Positions 36,763 to 45,452 of a DNA stretch of 64,000 nucleotides are shown here, piece after piece (position 1 is the stretch's first letter; each line of letters begins with the position of its first letter). The position numbers and the translations under genes were made by a program. Location: positions 3,105,235-3,169,234 of the forward strand of contig NZ_UHIP01000001.1 of assembly GCF_900460245.1 (NCBI RefSeq). Reading direction: 5' to 3'. The notes below the pieces were generated by a model that did not search any database, had not been told where the DNA came from, and was given only the letters and a program-made list of their open reading frames with translations. This DNA is from Vibrio fluvialis (GTDB taxonomy: Bacteria > Pseudomonadota > Gammaproteobacteria > Enterobacterales > Vibrionaceae).

Positions 36763-36793
36763 GAGTACGCCTTTGTGCGTACTCTTTTTTTTT
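36763..36793 (+). terminator. Intrinsic terminator between the small ORF and the RT gene
   Basis: GAGTACGC (36763-36770) pairs perfectly with GCGTACTC (36777-36784) and is followed by nine T. It would end most transcripts of the small ORF and limit RT expression. Confidence 0.88.
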
Positions 36794-36818
36794 ATCAATA
36801 ACCAGAATAGGTAGTGAA

Positions 36819-38456
36819 ATGTCAAAAGAAGTGACTTTAGAACATTTTACCAAGGCTGCTAGAGAGGTTGGAGCTCACGGCGATAATGACACCCTCCCTT
36901 TTGATCTTGATAACAGGTTTATTTCGGATTGCCATGTAGATATTGCACGGGTTGCTTACGATCTTTTTCAAACCTTAGAGAAGGGTGGAAAAAAGAGTGC
37001 TAGGCAGACAATTGACTCTCTTTCCATTTTTCATGAGAGACTACTTGTACCAAGCGGGACGAGTGGCTTTCGGATTACAACTAAGATCCACCCGTTTTGG
37101 AACGTATACATAAATGGTCTTGCAATTGCCATTTCTGAAAAACTAGCCCCTCTTAGACACGACAGAGCGCATTCATATCGGCATTCAGATGAAGAGAGTA
37201 GATTATTTTTGCAAGAGCATTCTTGGTACTCATACAAGTCAACAACGCTCGATGAAGAATTATTGACAGATGATAAATCAGTTGTAGTTCAAACAGATGT
37301 ATCTGGTTTCTATGAGCATATTTACCATCATCGCTTGGAAAATCTAATAGGTGACCTTTTCTCAGAGCACTCTACGGTTTCTACTCAGTTAGACAGAATA
37401 CTTAATCAAATGAGCTCGGGAAGATCGTTTGGACTTCCTGTTGGGGGGCAGTGTTCGCGTGTACTGGCTGAAGTGCTAATGCATGCAATTGATGAGTTAC
37501 TTACATCATCAGGCATAGTCTGGCACCGTTATGTTGATGATTATACTTTGATCGCCAGCAGCCAATCGGATGCTTACAAATCACTATCCTCATTGTCTAG
37601 ATATCTTGCAGATTATGGGTTGTCTCTTAATCGCACTAAGACAACTTTTTTAAGTGCACTGCACTATAAGAATTTTGTTACGGCACAACTTAGTTCTGAT
37701 GATGAGCAAGCTGGTAAGCTCAAAGAAATTGATTTGTATTTTGACCCTTACACTGATGACCCTCACGCAGAGTATGAAGAGCTAAAACAGGCAGTAAATG
37801 AGATTGATGTAGTAAACCTTTTACAAGCAGAGACGTTTAAGAGTCAGCCTGATTCATACTTGGTCGCTCAAATAAGCCGAACTTTGGAATTTCAGAGTCC
37901 TCAAGCAGCAGCGCAGCTTTGTCAAACCTTGTTGAAACCTAAAAACTTGAATGCATTTAGAGCATCGTGGTCAAAAATAATGAGGGGGATTTCGAAAATA
38001 AGGTCGGATGAAAATTTTGGTTCTATACATGCAACAATAGACTTTAGCTTGGACCGTGTTATCGATAGTTGTGAACATTTATTACTGCCAGAAGCCAATT
38101 GCTTACATTTCATGAGGGCTATTAGATTTAAAGAAACGCCCAAACGAGCTGTTTTTGTACAGGAACGATTTAACAATTCAGAGTTTGTCACAGTTAAACG
38201 AGCTAGTGTGGATTGTTGGCGACATTGGAAAAGCAGATCGCGGTTCTTATCAGCGAGTAACAGATACGATACTAGCCATGAGGAATTGCAACGAATGTTC
38301 TGGCTGGCGTCATACAAATTTGGGGAAGAGGGGAATCACTTTAGAGGCAGGGTAAAGAAAAAAATTGAACACTCTTGGGCCTTAGGGTTTGAGAGCGAAG
38401 TTTCAAATTCATTCGCTGAACTTTATAAGGGGTGGTCCGCATCATGCGATTCCTAA
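36819..38456 (+). CDS. Reverse transcriptase, Abi/UG-type (probable defence RT)
   Basis: A 545-residue RNA-directed DNA polymerase. Palm motifs: VVQTDVSGFYEHIYHH with the first Asp (about residue 162), FGLPVGGQCSRVLAEVL, the catalytic HRYVDDYTLIASS (about 236-248) and LNRTKTTFLSA. The Asp residues are intact. There is no maturase or HNH domain, so it is not a group II intron protein; no msr-msd was recognised, so a retron is unlikely. The remaining 240 C-terminal residues are helical and of unknown type, as in Abi and unknown-group defence RTs. The next gene overlaps it. Confidence 0.87.
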   Translation: MSKEVTLEHFTKAAREVGAHGDNDTLPFDLDNRFISDCHVDIARVAYDLFQTLEKGGKKSARQTIDSLSIFHERLLVPSGTSGFRITTKIHPFWNVYINGLAIAISEKLAPLRHDRAHSYRHSDEESRLFLQEHSWYSYKSTTLDEELLTDDKSVVVQTDVSGFYEHIYHHRLENLIGDLFSEHSTVSTQLDRILNQMSSGRSFGLPVGGQCSRVLAEVLMHAIDELLTSSGIVWHRYVDDYTLIASSQSDAYKSLSSLSRYLADYGLSLNRTKTTFLSALHYKNFVTAQLSSDDEQAGKLKEIDLYFDPYTDDPHAEYEELKQAVNEIDVVNLLQAETFKSQPDSYLVAQISRTLEFQSPQAAAQLCQTLLKPKNLNAFRASWSKIMRGISKIRSDENFGSIHATIDFSLDRVIDSCEHLLLPEANCLHFMRAIRFKETPKRAVFVQERFNNSEFVTVKRASVDCWRHWKSRSRFLSASNRYDTSHEELQRMFWLASYKFGEEGNHFRGRVKKKIEHSWALGFESEVSNSFAELYKGWSASCDS

Positions 38457-39190
38457 GGCTTCCATTTACAGATCCCCGAACAGTGGCTAGAGACATTCCT
38501 GGAATTTGCGAAATTCTATTCCCGGGTTTGGTTCCCGGTATAGTAGCGGGGTTAAACCAAACATGGTTGGAACTTGAGAATATAGAGGCAGTTTCAGAGG
38601 CCGAACTCTGCAAGATGAGTTTAAGTCCGGCTATGCTTTATGAGATAGCTTGTGCTAGAGCCGAGTTTTTACTCCGAGGAGAGGAACTTATTGAGGATGA
38701 TTATCTAGATGTGGCCTTAAAAAGGCAGTCACGCTTTTTTGATGCTCAAACTCCTAGTCAGCTAACTGATGAAGACAGAGAATTAATTCAATTAGTTGCA
38801 AGTAATTTGGTGTTGGGGCTAGGCGAACTGTCAAAGGGAAAAGAGATCATTATTTCCCCATCTATTGCTGGATTGGAGTGGATATCTTCTAGCCAAGGAG
38901 ACTTTTGTTTTGATGATTGCTTGGTGGAAGTGAAATGCACGAACAAGAATTTTTCAGCGGGTGATTACCGTCAAACTCTTCTCTACTGGCTTCTAAACTT
39001 CACGTATTCATTGTCTAATCCTGAGATGATAGCTTGGAGATATGGTGTAATTTTTAATCCTAGGAAAAACAAGTATGTGAAAGTGAATTTTGAGGATTTA
39101 CACCGTTTAGTCGCTGGTGGGAGAAATGTGATTGAAACGGTAGAGTTGCTTCAAAATACAATATTGTCAGCCAGAGCTAAGCTAATTTAA
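38444..39190 (+). CDS. PD-(D/E)XK nuclease-like protein overlapping the RT gene
   Basis: A 248-residue protein (252 if GTG 38432 is used); the ATG at 38444 follows AAGGGG. The C-terminal half has GDFCFDDCLVEVKCTNKNFS followed by DYRQTLLYWLLNF. This fits a PD-(D/E)XK nuclease core (Asp, then E-x-K) with the QxxxY motif of the RecB/Cas4/lambda-exonuclease branch. The N-terminal 130 residues are unassigned. It overlaps the RT stop by 13 bases, so the two are coupled and likely act together. Activity is inferred from motifs. Confidence 0.72.
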   Translation: MRFLRLPFTDPRTVARDIPGICEILFPGLVPGIVAGLNQTWLELENIEAVSEAELCKMSLSPAMLYEIACARAEFLLRGEELIEDDYLDVALKRQSRFFDAQTPSQLTDEDRELIQLVASNLVLGLGELSKGKEIIISPSIAGLEWISSSQGDFCFDDCLVEVKCTNKNFSAGDYRQTLLYWLLNFTYSLSNPEMIAWRYGVIFNPRKNKYVKVNFEDLHRLVAGGRNVIETVELLQNTILSARAKLI

Positions 39191-39322
39191 TTTTATTGGG
39201 TAGCCTTGGTGAACAGGTGCGTAGTGTATGGTTTGTAGTGCGTTAGTATCTATGGAGGTGGGTTATTCACATGAATATGTTGCTAAATTTTGCGAACGAG
39301 CATCTAACTGTGAATAAAATTA

Positions 39323-39338
39323 CTGTCTTTAAATACAG
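39323..39338 (+). promoter_or_regulatory. LexA (SOS) box upstream of the Panacea-ToxSAS pair
   Basis: A perfect CTGT-N8-ACAG with an AT-rich centre; the bases outside (TA before, CA after) also fit. It lies about 72 bases ahead of the antitoxin start and just after a TGAATA-like promoter element. Confidence 0.6.
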
Positions 39339-39409
39339 CAATGGTTTACACTTTTTACGTTGCATCGACTGGATTATGTAAACTATTTAGACGAAATTGG
39401 AATAAGAAG

Positions 39410-39877
39410 ATGAAAGCATATCACACATACAGTGCTGTAGACGTTGCATGGAGCTTGCTTAAGCATGCGAAAGAGCAAGGTAAATGCTTCTCCAATTTGC
39501 AGCTACAAAAACTTACCTATGTTTGCCACGGTTTATCATTGGCACACTTCCAGCGTCCTCTTGTTGTGGATGACGTATTTGCTTGGAAATTTGGTCCCGT
39601 AGTTCCTTCTGTCTATTTTCGCTTTAAATCGTATGGCAGTAACGTGATCACCGAACAATGTGATGTGGTGTTAGATCATGAAAGTGAATCTATTGTCAAA
39701 GATGTAGTATCACAACTGGGGCATTTAACCGGCCCGCAGCTTGTAGATCTGACTCACCGTGAGGGTAGTCCATGGCATCAAGTATGGGATGGCACACATC
39801 AAAAAGTGATCCCTGACCATTTGATTCAAGCTCATTACACTCAGATCAAACAATCAGGGCGAACAGCTAGCCTGTGA
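39410..39877 (+). CDS. panA: Panacea-domain (DUF4065) antitoxin
   Basis: A 155-residue protein with the Panacea fold: NLQLQKLTYVCHGLSLAHFQRPLV, DDVFAWKFGPVVPSVYFRFKSYG, and a C-terminal LTHREGSPWHQVWDGT. This domain neutralises many unrelated toxins, including toxic small alarmone synthetases. The ATG at 39410 is chosen; the frame upstream to 39341 has no family similarity. Its TGA overlaps the GTG of the toxin gene (GTGA), the usual antitoxin-first order. Confidence 0.88.
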   Translation: MKAYHTYSAVDVAWSLLKHAKEQGKCFSNLQLQKLTYVCHGLSLAHFQRPLVVDDVFAWKFGPVVPSVYFRFKSYGSNVITEQCDVVLDHESESIVKDVVSQLGHLTGPQLVDLTHREGSPWHQVWDGTHQKVIPDHLIQAHYTQIKQSGRTASL

Positions 39878-41085
39878 GTGATAAAGAAAAACGTGTCGTC
39901 AGTTTTCAAATTGACGACACTCCCACCGCCGAACAGGCATCAAAAAACTTCCAAGACGACTATGAGCTGTGCTTCCAAGATTTTCTTGAAAGAACGGTTG
40001 ATGAAAGTGCCGCTGAAGATTTCTCATACTCCAATAACGGAGTTAAGAAAGCAGGGCGACGACTACGCAAGAAAGAAGGCGATCTTAAATCCGCGACTGC
40101 GACCATCCAGCAGTTTCGCGCAGCCCATGAAAAACCACTGAATACTATCGCCTACCTTGTTGGTCGATGTTGTCGAGAGCTTGGGATAGATGTTAAACCA
40201 GTGACACGACTGAAGCGTTTAGAAACCATAGTAGATAAGCTACAGCGTAAATCTCTTGATGGTGAAACTACGAATGCGACCTGTGTAACCAATATGAACG
40301 ATATTGGTGGTTGTCGGGCAATTTTCCCTGATCTTGAATCGTTGGAGAAAGCAAAAGAGCGCCTGCAAGTTACCGTAGAAAAAGTAGGTCGAATTAAGAT
40401 TAAGGACATTGATGACTACATCACTAATCCTAAACCTAATGACTGCGGATACCGAAGTTTGCATGTTATATATCGTTATGACCATGCCAGCGGTAAAAGT
40501 TTTAATATAGAAGCTCAGCTACGTACTCGTCTTCAGCATCTTTGGGCGACAACAGTAGAAATCGTCGATATTTTGGAAGGTACTAAGATTAAGACGCATT
40601 CCCATAGCCCAGATGAAGACAAAGAGAAGTTGCAGGTTCAGTGGGAAGAGCTACTTTCCATCATGAGTCAGTATATTGCTGACGCCGAAGGTGCAATAGA
40701 GTTAAGCAATGACAATAGGACTCAGTTTTCAAATAGACTGATTGAATTGAATCGTGAAATCAATGCATTGAGTCGATTGAGAAGCTTTAAAATCTTATCT
40801 GAAAAAGTTGAAGGTTGTCGTGATGGCTCAATAGAACATGTTCTGTTAGTTATTGACGAAACTTCGTTAGAAATGATTTTTAGTGAAGAGTTTGAGAATT
40901 ATACCCAAGCTATCTCGGTTTACAACGCAGCTGAGAAAATGACTCGTAGTCATGCGAGATTAAACACCCTTCTTATATCTACGAAAAATATGGGGCAACT
41001 ATCAGAAGCATACCCCAACTATCTAGGTGACTGTGCTTCATTCATCACTCTGCTTGAAGACGCTATGCAATCGGGCCAGAATTAA
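39874..41085 (+). CDS. RelA/SpoT-domain toxin (ToxSAS)
   Basis: A 403-residue single-synthetase protein. The catalytic domain (about 60-230) has RLKRLETIVDKLQR, MNDIGGCRAIF, YITNPKPNDCGYRSLH and FNIEAQLRTRLQHLWAT, all marks of RelA/SpoT synthetases; no hydrolase or ACT domain. About 60 residues precede it and a helical part of 160 residues follows. Relatives make toxic alarmones or pyrophosphorylate tRNA. NDCGYRSLH in place of NGYRSLH is a small deviation. Pairing with Panacea points to a toxin-antitoxin or abortive-infection unit. Confidence 0.87.
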   Translation: MSDKEKRVVSFQIDDTPTAEQASKNFQDDYELCFQDFLERTVDESAAEDFSYSNNGVKKAGRRLRKKEGDLKSATATIQQFRAAHEKPLNTIAYLVGRCCRELGIDVKPVTRLKRLETIVDKLQRKSLDGETTNATCVTNMNDIGGCRAIFPDLESLEKAKERLQVTVEKVGRIKIKDIDDYITNPKPNDCGYRSLHVIYRYDHASGKSFNIEAQLRTRLQHLWATTVEIVDILEGTKIKTHSHSPDEDKEKLQVQWEELLSIMSQYIADAEGAIELSNDNRTQFSNRLIELNREINALSRLRSFKILSEKVEGCRDGSIEHVLLVIDETSLEMIFSEEFENYTQAISVYNAAEKMTRSHARLNTLLISTKNMGQLSEAYPNYLGDCASFITLLEDAMQSGQN

Positions 41086-41272
41086 AATATATCCTGTCTT
41101 TTTATTCGCGATAGCTGTATTGCCTCATATCACAATTGGTCGAACGTACTGGTTTTTGCCTTCAATGAAGGGGAAAGCTAATTTTTTTGTTTTAGGCTGA
41201 AAATCTTTATCAAACTTACAACTAGATGACAAAGAACTTTATGTTATGGCGTGAAGTCGGTTTTTAATGTTG

Positions 41273-41297
41273 CCGTACCCCACGCCGTACCCAGATT
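41273..41297 (+). repeat. Two 12-base repeats at the right end of the island
   Basis: Bases 41273-41295 are identical to 15956-15978 at the left end: two CGTACCC units 12 bases apart, in the same orientation. Likely recombinase or AlpA binding sites. Confidence 0.7.
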
Positions 41298-41330
41298 GAT
41301 TTTTATTGAATGTGAAACCCGTCAAATACT

Positions 41331-42440
41331 TTACTTAATGCGCTCTAGAAGCACACCCGCTTCCATGTGGTGGGTGTAAGGGAATTGGTCGAACAGTGCA
41401 AAACGGGTCACATTGTGGGTTTCGCACAAGACATCCAAGTTCTCTTTTAGTGTTTCCGGGTTACACGAGATGTAAAGAATACGCTCGTAACCTTGCACCA
41501 TCTTACAGGTGTCGATATCCATACCTGAGCGCGGTGGATCGACAAAAATAGTGTTGCAGTTGTAGCTCTTCAGATCTACGCCCGCATCTTTCAGGCGGTT
41601 AAACTCACGTTTGCCTTCCATTGCCTGAGTAAACTCTTCTGCTGACATACGGATGATCTGTACGTTGTCGATATGGTTCGCGGCAATGTTGTATTGCGCT
41701 GATTCTACAGAAGGCTTGGCCAGTTCGGTGGCCAGTACACGCTCAAAGTTTTGTGCCAGAGCCAGAGAGAAGTTGCCGTTACCACAGTACAGCTCCAGCA
41801 AGTCACCTTTACTTTCCTGGGTGCAGTCGACGGCCCATTCCAGCATTTTTTCCGCCACTTTACCGTTGGGCTGGGTAAAGCTGTTTTCAACTTGCTGATA
41901 AATGTACGGCTGGCCGTTCACGTGCAGTTTTTCCACCACGTAATCGCGATCCAGCACGATTTTCATTTTGCGTGCGCGGCCAATCAGGTTGAGGTTGAAG
42001 CCCTCATCATTCAGGCGCTGTTTGAGTTTCTTCGCAGCCGCGGTCCACGCGTCATCCAACTGGCGGTGGTAAAGCAGCGATACCAGCACTTCACCGCTCA
42101 GCGACGAAAGGAAATCGACCTGGAACAGTTTACGACGCAGCGTGTCATCGCCTTTCATGGCATCCATCAGCAGAGGCATCAGATCATTGATCAAACGGCT
42201 TGCCGCCGGGAACTGATCGACACGGTACTTTTCGCGGGTTTCCGGGTTGAACATGATGTAGTACATGTCTTCGCCTTCATGCCACACGCGGAACTCAGCG
42301 CGCATACGGTAGTGTTGCTGCGGCGACTCAAACACTTCCAGCTCCGGTACCTGATAGGCCTGGAACATGTCGGTCAGGCGAGTGACCTTGTCGTCCAGCT
42401 GAGCTTGGTAGTGGTTCGGGTTTACGTCGAGAGTCGCCAT
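41331..42440 (-). CDS. trmA: tRNA (uracil-5-)-methyltransferase TrmA, 3' end rebuilt by the island
   Basis: TrmA methylates U54 in the T-loop of tRNAs using SAM. From the ATG at 42440 it has 369 residues; ten more would come from an upstream ATG. Motifs: [17 protein letters not shown] for [14 protein letters not shown], and the nucleophile cysteine in YISCNPETL, with the catalytic base at the end ([10 protein letters not shown]). The last residues ERIK differ from the displaced chromosomal end ERKA, showing that the island supplies the final codons and keeps the enzyme whole. Confidence 0.96.
   Translation of the reverse strand: MATLDVNPNHYQAQLDDKVTRLTDMFQAYQVPELEVFESPQQHYRMRAEFRVWHEGEDMYYIMFNPETREKYRVDQFPAASRLINDLMPLLMDAMKGDDTLRRKLFQVDFLSSLSGEVLVSLLYHRQLDDAWTAAAKKLKQRLNDEGFNLNLIGRARKMKIVLDRDYVVEKLHVNGQPYIYQQVENSFTQPNGKVAEKMLEWAVDCTQESKGDLLELYCGNGNFSLALAQNFERVLATELAKPSVESAQYNIAANHIDNVQIIRMSAEEFTQAMEGKREFNRLKDAGVDLKSYNCNTIFVDPPRSGMDIDTCKMVQGYERILYISCNPETLKENLDVLCETHNVTRFALFDQFPYTHHMEAGVLLERIK
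41350..41375 (+). other. attR: Right attachment site of the island
   Basis: It matches 15800-15825 in 25 of 26 bases; the 17-base core 41359-41375 is identical. The site lies within trmA codons for HHMEAGVLL. Confidence 0.85.
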
Positions 42441-42599
42441 GGTTTTACCTTTTGGGTGCATTCAAATAAAGAGCGCAGATTTTATTCAATCCCTCGCGCT
42501 TGTCCAGTTTTGTCCCTGAATTGGTGAAAATCGCGTCTGTAAAACTATAGCTTATGCCAATCTGAGCTAGACAATTCATTAATTGCTCAATACTATCAG

Positions 42600-42785
42600 C
42601 GCCAAGCTGGTGTGATTTAGCTACCTAGATGGCTAAATGACTGAAAAGGGAATCTGGTGAGAATCCAGAACTGACGCGCAGCGGTAAGAGAGAACGAACA
42701 CTCAGGTGACACTGCAATGTGCGGGAAGTCGAGTTAGTAGGTGACAGTGCTCTCAAGTCCGAAGACCTGCCAGCAACTGAGCGAA
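42600..42785 (+). ncRNA. Cobalamin riboswitch upstream of btuB
   Basis: The leader carries GGGAATCTGGTG, CTGACGCGCAGCGGTAAG and the B12 box AGTCCGAAGACCTGCC (42756-42771), all conserved in adenosylcobalamin riboswitches. It ends about 50 bases before the btuB ATG, so control is probably by ribosome-site occlusion or nearby termination. High cobalamin should lower expression. The remainder of the 397-base gap holds the trmA and btuB promoters. Confidence 0.93.
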
Positions 42786-42837
42786 GAAGCGGCAAGAAGC
42801 CATGCTCAGTCGGATTAACGCGATTTAGGACAATATA

Positions 42838-44661
42838 ATGAATAAATCCCTTCTAGCGGTGGCAGTGGCGTCGCTGCTTCCTTACGCCTCTTTTTCATTC
42901 GCTCAGGACACATCCGCAGACGAAACCGTTGTGGTGACTGCGAACCGTTTTGAGCAAAAGCAAGCTTCTGTTTTATCTGCAACTACGGTGATTAGCCGTC
43001 AGGAAATCGAACAGTACCAAGCTAACTCGCTCACGGAAGTGCTGCGCCGAGTTCCGGGTGTCGAAATTGCCCAGAATGGTGGCCGTGGTCACAACGCGTC
43101 AGTGTTTATGCGCGGTACCAACAGCGATCATGTACTGGTGCTGGTTGATGGTGTGCGTATTGACTCTGCAGCCGGTGGTGTGGCGATTAACCATTTTCCG
43201 CTAGGTTTGGTTGAACGCTTAGAAGTGATCCGTGGTCCCGGCGCGGCTATGTATGGCTCCGATGCAGTAGGTGGTGTGATCAACATTATTACCCGCTCTC
43301 ATCGTGGCAATAATCTTAAGCAAGTGACAGCTGGCATTGGTAGCAACCAGACCCGTAAAGGTGATGTGGTTGCTAAGGCGGATGTGAATGAGCAAGGCCA
43401 TCTGCAACTGGCGGCTGGTTTTGAGAAAACCGACGGTTACGATATCAAAAGCACACAGACGGGTGTCGATTACGGTTATGAAAGCCAGAATCTGATGGGT
43501 GGTTACGAGCATCGCTTTAATGACAACTGGCTGGGTTATGTGTCGGCCAGCTGGTTTGACAGTGATGTGGAGTACAACTCATCAGGCAGTGTGTACCATG
43601 GTTTTTCTGATAACCAGAGTTTTACGGGTCAACTGAACTATGAAGGCGCGAAACTAAAGAGCCTCGTTACCCTCAACTACCAACAAACAGAGAATCTGGA
43701 CTACAGCCAGAGTGAAGGTAAGGATAACGCCAGCACCCGTGCCAATATCGATCTGACCCAGATTCAATGGGCCAACATCTATCAATTGAATGAGTACGTT
43801 GAGTTGGGCGGTGGTGTTGATGGGCGCCGTGAATCTCTTGGTGATGATGCACTGAGCTACGGTTCTGCTCATTCGTTGGCGGGAGAGAGCCGTGACACGA
43901 AAGGCATCTTCGGTTCAGGCAAGCTAACCATCAGCGATTGGGTACTTGAAGCTAATGTTCGTCATGACAAGCATGATAAGTATGATGAACATACGACCTG
44001 GTCTGTTGCCGCAGGCTATCAGCTTGGTGAGTATCACCGTGTGCGAGCGTCGTACGGTACGGCTTATAAAGCGCCGAGCTATAGCGACCTGACGACCACC
44101 CCAGATCTGGAAGCAGAAGAATCACGCAACATTGAAGTCGGTGTGTCAGGTGATTACTCATTCGCCCGTTGGAATATTTCTGCTTACGATAACAAAGTCG
44201 ATAACCTGATTATTTGGTACGAAGGCAGCAGCGGTTGGTATTCAGACAACGTTGATGCCCGTATTAAAGGGCTGGAGATGGATGTTAACTTCGATACCGG
44301 TCCAATTAACCATACGCTCGTGGCTGAATTTAAAGATCATGAAGATGATAACGGTGTTCAATTGGCTCGCCGTGCGAAACAAAACTATAAGTGGATCACC
44401 TCAGCGCAATTTGGCGACGTTGAAGTCAACACCACTTACACCTTTACGGGTAAACGTCTGGATCTGCCAAAAACAGAGGCGACCGATGAGGATTACATTC
44501 CAGCCACTAATTTATGGGATGTCTCGGTGGGTTACTGGGTCAGTGACGCTTTTGTTGTGCGTACCCGAGTTGAAAACCTATTCAATGAACAGTATGAAAC
44601 GGCAGTTGGGTATCGTTCGCCAGAAAGAGCGTACTACCTGAACGCGAGTTACCAGTTCTAA
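42838..44661 (+). CDS. btuB: TonB-dependent vitamin B12 receptor BtuB
   Basis: This outer-membrane transporter takes up cobalamin with energy from TonB. The 607 residues comprise a signal peptide (NKSLLAVAVASLLPYASFSFA), a TonB box DETVVVTA (about 28-35), a plug domain (VLRRVPGVEIAQNGG, VLVDGVRID, GPGAAMYGSDAVGGVINIIT) and a 22-strand barrel ending in the aromatic residue of YYLNASYQF. The riboswitch in front confirms the ligand. Conserved position between trmA and murI as in E. coli. Confidence 0.95.
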   Translation: MNKSLLAVAVASLLPYASFSFAQDTSADETVVVTANRFEQKQASVLSATTVISRQEIEQYQANSLTEVLRRVPGVEIAQNGGRGHNASVFMRGTNSDHVLVLVDGVRIDSAAGGVAINHFPLGLVERLEVIRGPGAAMYGSDAVGGVINIITRSHRGNNLKQVTAGIGSNQTRKGDVVAKADVNEQGHLQLAAGFEKTDGYDIKSTQTGVDYGYESQNLMGGYEHRFNDNWLGYVSASWFDSDVEYNSSGSVYHGFSDNQSFTGQLNYEGAKLKSLVTLNYQQTENLDYSQSEGKDNASTRANIDLTQIQWANIYQLNEYVELGGGVDGRRESLGDDALSYGSAHSLAGESRDTKGIFGSGKLTISDWVLEANVRHDKHDKYDEHTTWSVAAGYQLGEYHRVRASYGTAYKAPSYSDLTTTPDLEAEESRNIEVGVSGDYSFARWNISAYDNKVDNLIIWYEGSSGWYSDNVDARIKGLEMDVNFDTGPINHTLVAEFKDHEDDNGVQLARRAKQNYKWITSAQFGDVEVNTTYTFTGKRLDLPKTEATDEDYIPATNLWDVSVGYWVSDAFVVRTRVENLFNEQYETAVGYRSPERAYYLNASYQF

Positions 44662-44665
44662 CCTC

Positions 44666-44690
44666 AAGCCGCCTTCGGGCGGCTTTTGTT
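44666..44690 (+). terminator. Intrinsic terminator after btuB
   Basis: A GCCGCC/GGCGGC stem with TTCG loop is followed by TTTTGTT. The next gene starts 15 bases later, so read-through may feed it. Confidence 0.85.
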
Positions 44691-44704
44691 ATCCAGAGGC
44701 AAAG

Positions 44705-45379
44705 ATGAAAAAAGTGATTGTGAGCTGGTCATCCGGCAAAGACTCGACGCTGACACTGTTGCGATTGCAAGAAGACCCACGCTACGAAGTGGTGGGGTTG
44801 TACACCACGTATGTGGCTGATGAAGTGCCGTTTCAGGCCACGCCATTGAATGTGGTCGAGATGCAGGCCGAGGCACTCGGGTTACCCTTGGTCAAGATTG
44901 CATTACCCGAAGTGTTTCCCAGTAACCCGGTCTATCAATCTCTGATTGTTGACGGGATTAAGCGCTGTGGGCTGAGTGTGGAAGCTGTCGCGTTTGGCGA
45001 CATGTTCTGTAACGGCATTGCCGAGTATCGCAAAAGCTACATTGAGCCAGCTGGCTGGGAATGCGTGTTGCCGTTACTGGGCGAAGACTCGTCTGCGCTG
45101 GCTCAGGAAATCGTAGCGCGCGGCATTGTAACGCTGGTGGTCACCACGGATGGTCAGGCGTTGGATGCATCCTATTGTGGGCAATGGTACAGCACTGAGT
45201 TTATCCAAAGCTTACCGGAGAATGTGGATCCCTGTGGTGAAGATGGTGAATTCCACACATTAGTGACATTTGCGCCTGGGTTCCGACAGCCTATTCAACT
45301 TACTTTGACGCATGTGCAACGTGGCGAGCGGTTTTGCCATCAACGTTATCAGGCATCGCTGGAGGAGATTGAGCAGTAG
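44705..45379 (+). CDS. Dph6-related PP-loop ATP pyrophosphatase
   Basis: A 224-residue cytoplasmic protein with the PP-loop SWSSGKDST (about 9-17) and the family block VAFGDMFCNGIAEYRKSYIEPAG, C-terminal GEDGEFHTLVTFAPGF. It resembles archaeal/eukaryal diphthine-ammonia ligase, but bacteria lack diphthamide, so the substrate differs. It lies between btuB and murI and may share the B12-controlled message; a link to cobalamin use is inference from position. Confidence 0.85.
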   Translation: MKKVIVSWSSGKDSTLTLLRLQEDPRYEVVGLYTTYVADEVPFQATPLNVVEMQAEALGLPLVKIALPEVFPSNPVYQSLIVDGIKRCGLSVEAVAFGDMFCNGIAEYRKSYIEPAGWECVLPLLGEDSSALAQEIVARGIVTLVVTTDGQALDASYCGQWYSTEFIQSLPENVDPCGEDGEFHTLVTFAPGFRQPIQLTLTHVQRGERFCHQRYQASLEEIEQ

Positions 45380-45452
45380 TTGCCTATTCACAAAGAGGGA
45401 GTATGATCGGAGCGTTTTCTTTTCCGACTGATGCTAACCATCGGGGTATTGC

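Larger units (their letters stand above)
15809..41375. mobile_element. Genomic island of about 25.55 kb integrated in the 3' end of trmA
   Basis: The element is bounded by 17-base identical direct repeats derived from the trmA end and splits the conserved order fabR-yijD-trmA-btuB-murI. A tyrosine integrase lies at the left end, AlpA further in, and a 23-base repeat sits just inside each end. Content is more AT-rich than the flanks. No capsid, tail, conjugation or relaxase genes are visible, so it would move on its integrase, with a helper if transfer between cells occurs. Cargo includes a Mn2+-type riboswitch operon, an EAL protein and at least three probable anti-phage modules. Confidence 0.9.

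Noticed and set aside
36819-38456. RT read as a retron or group II intron protein
   Set aside because: No msr-msd-like RNA was recognised by eye, no maturase X or HNH domain, and no intron ends flank it.
15809-41375. Island as a complete prophage or conjugative element
   Set aside because: No structural, packaging, lysis, relaxase or type IV secretion genes are visible.
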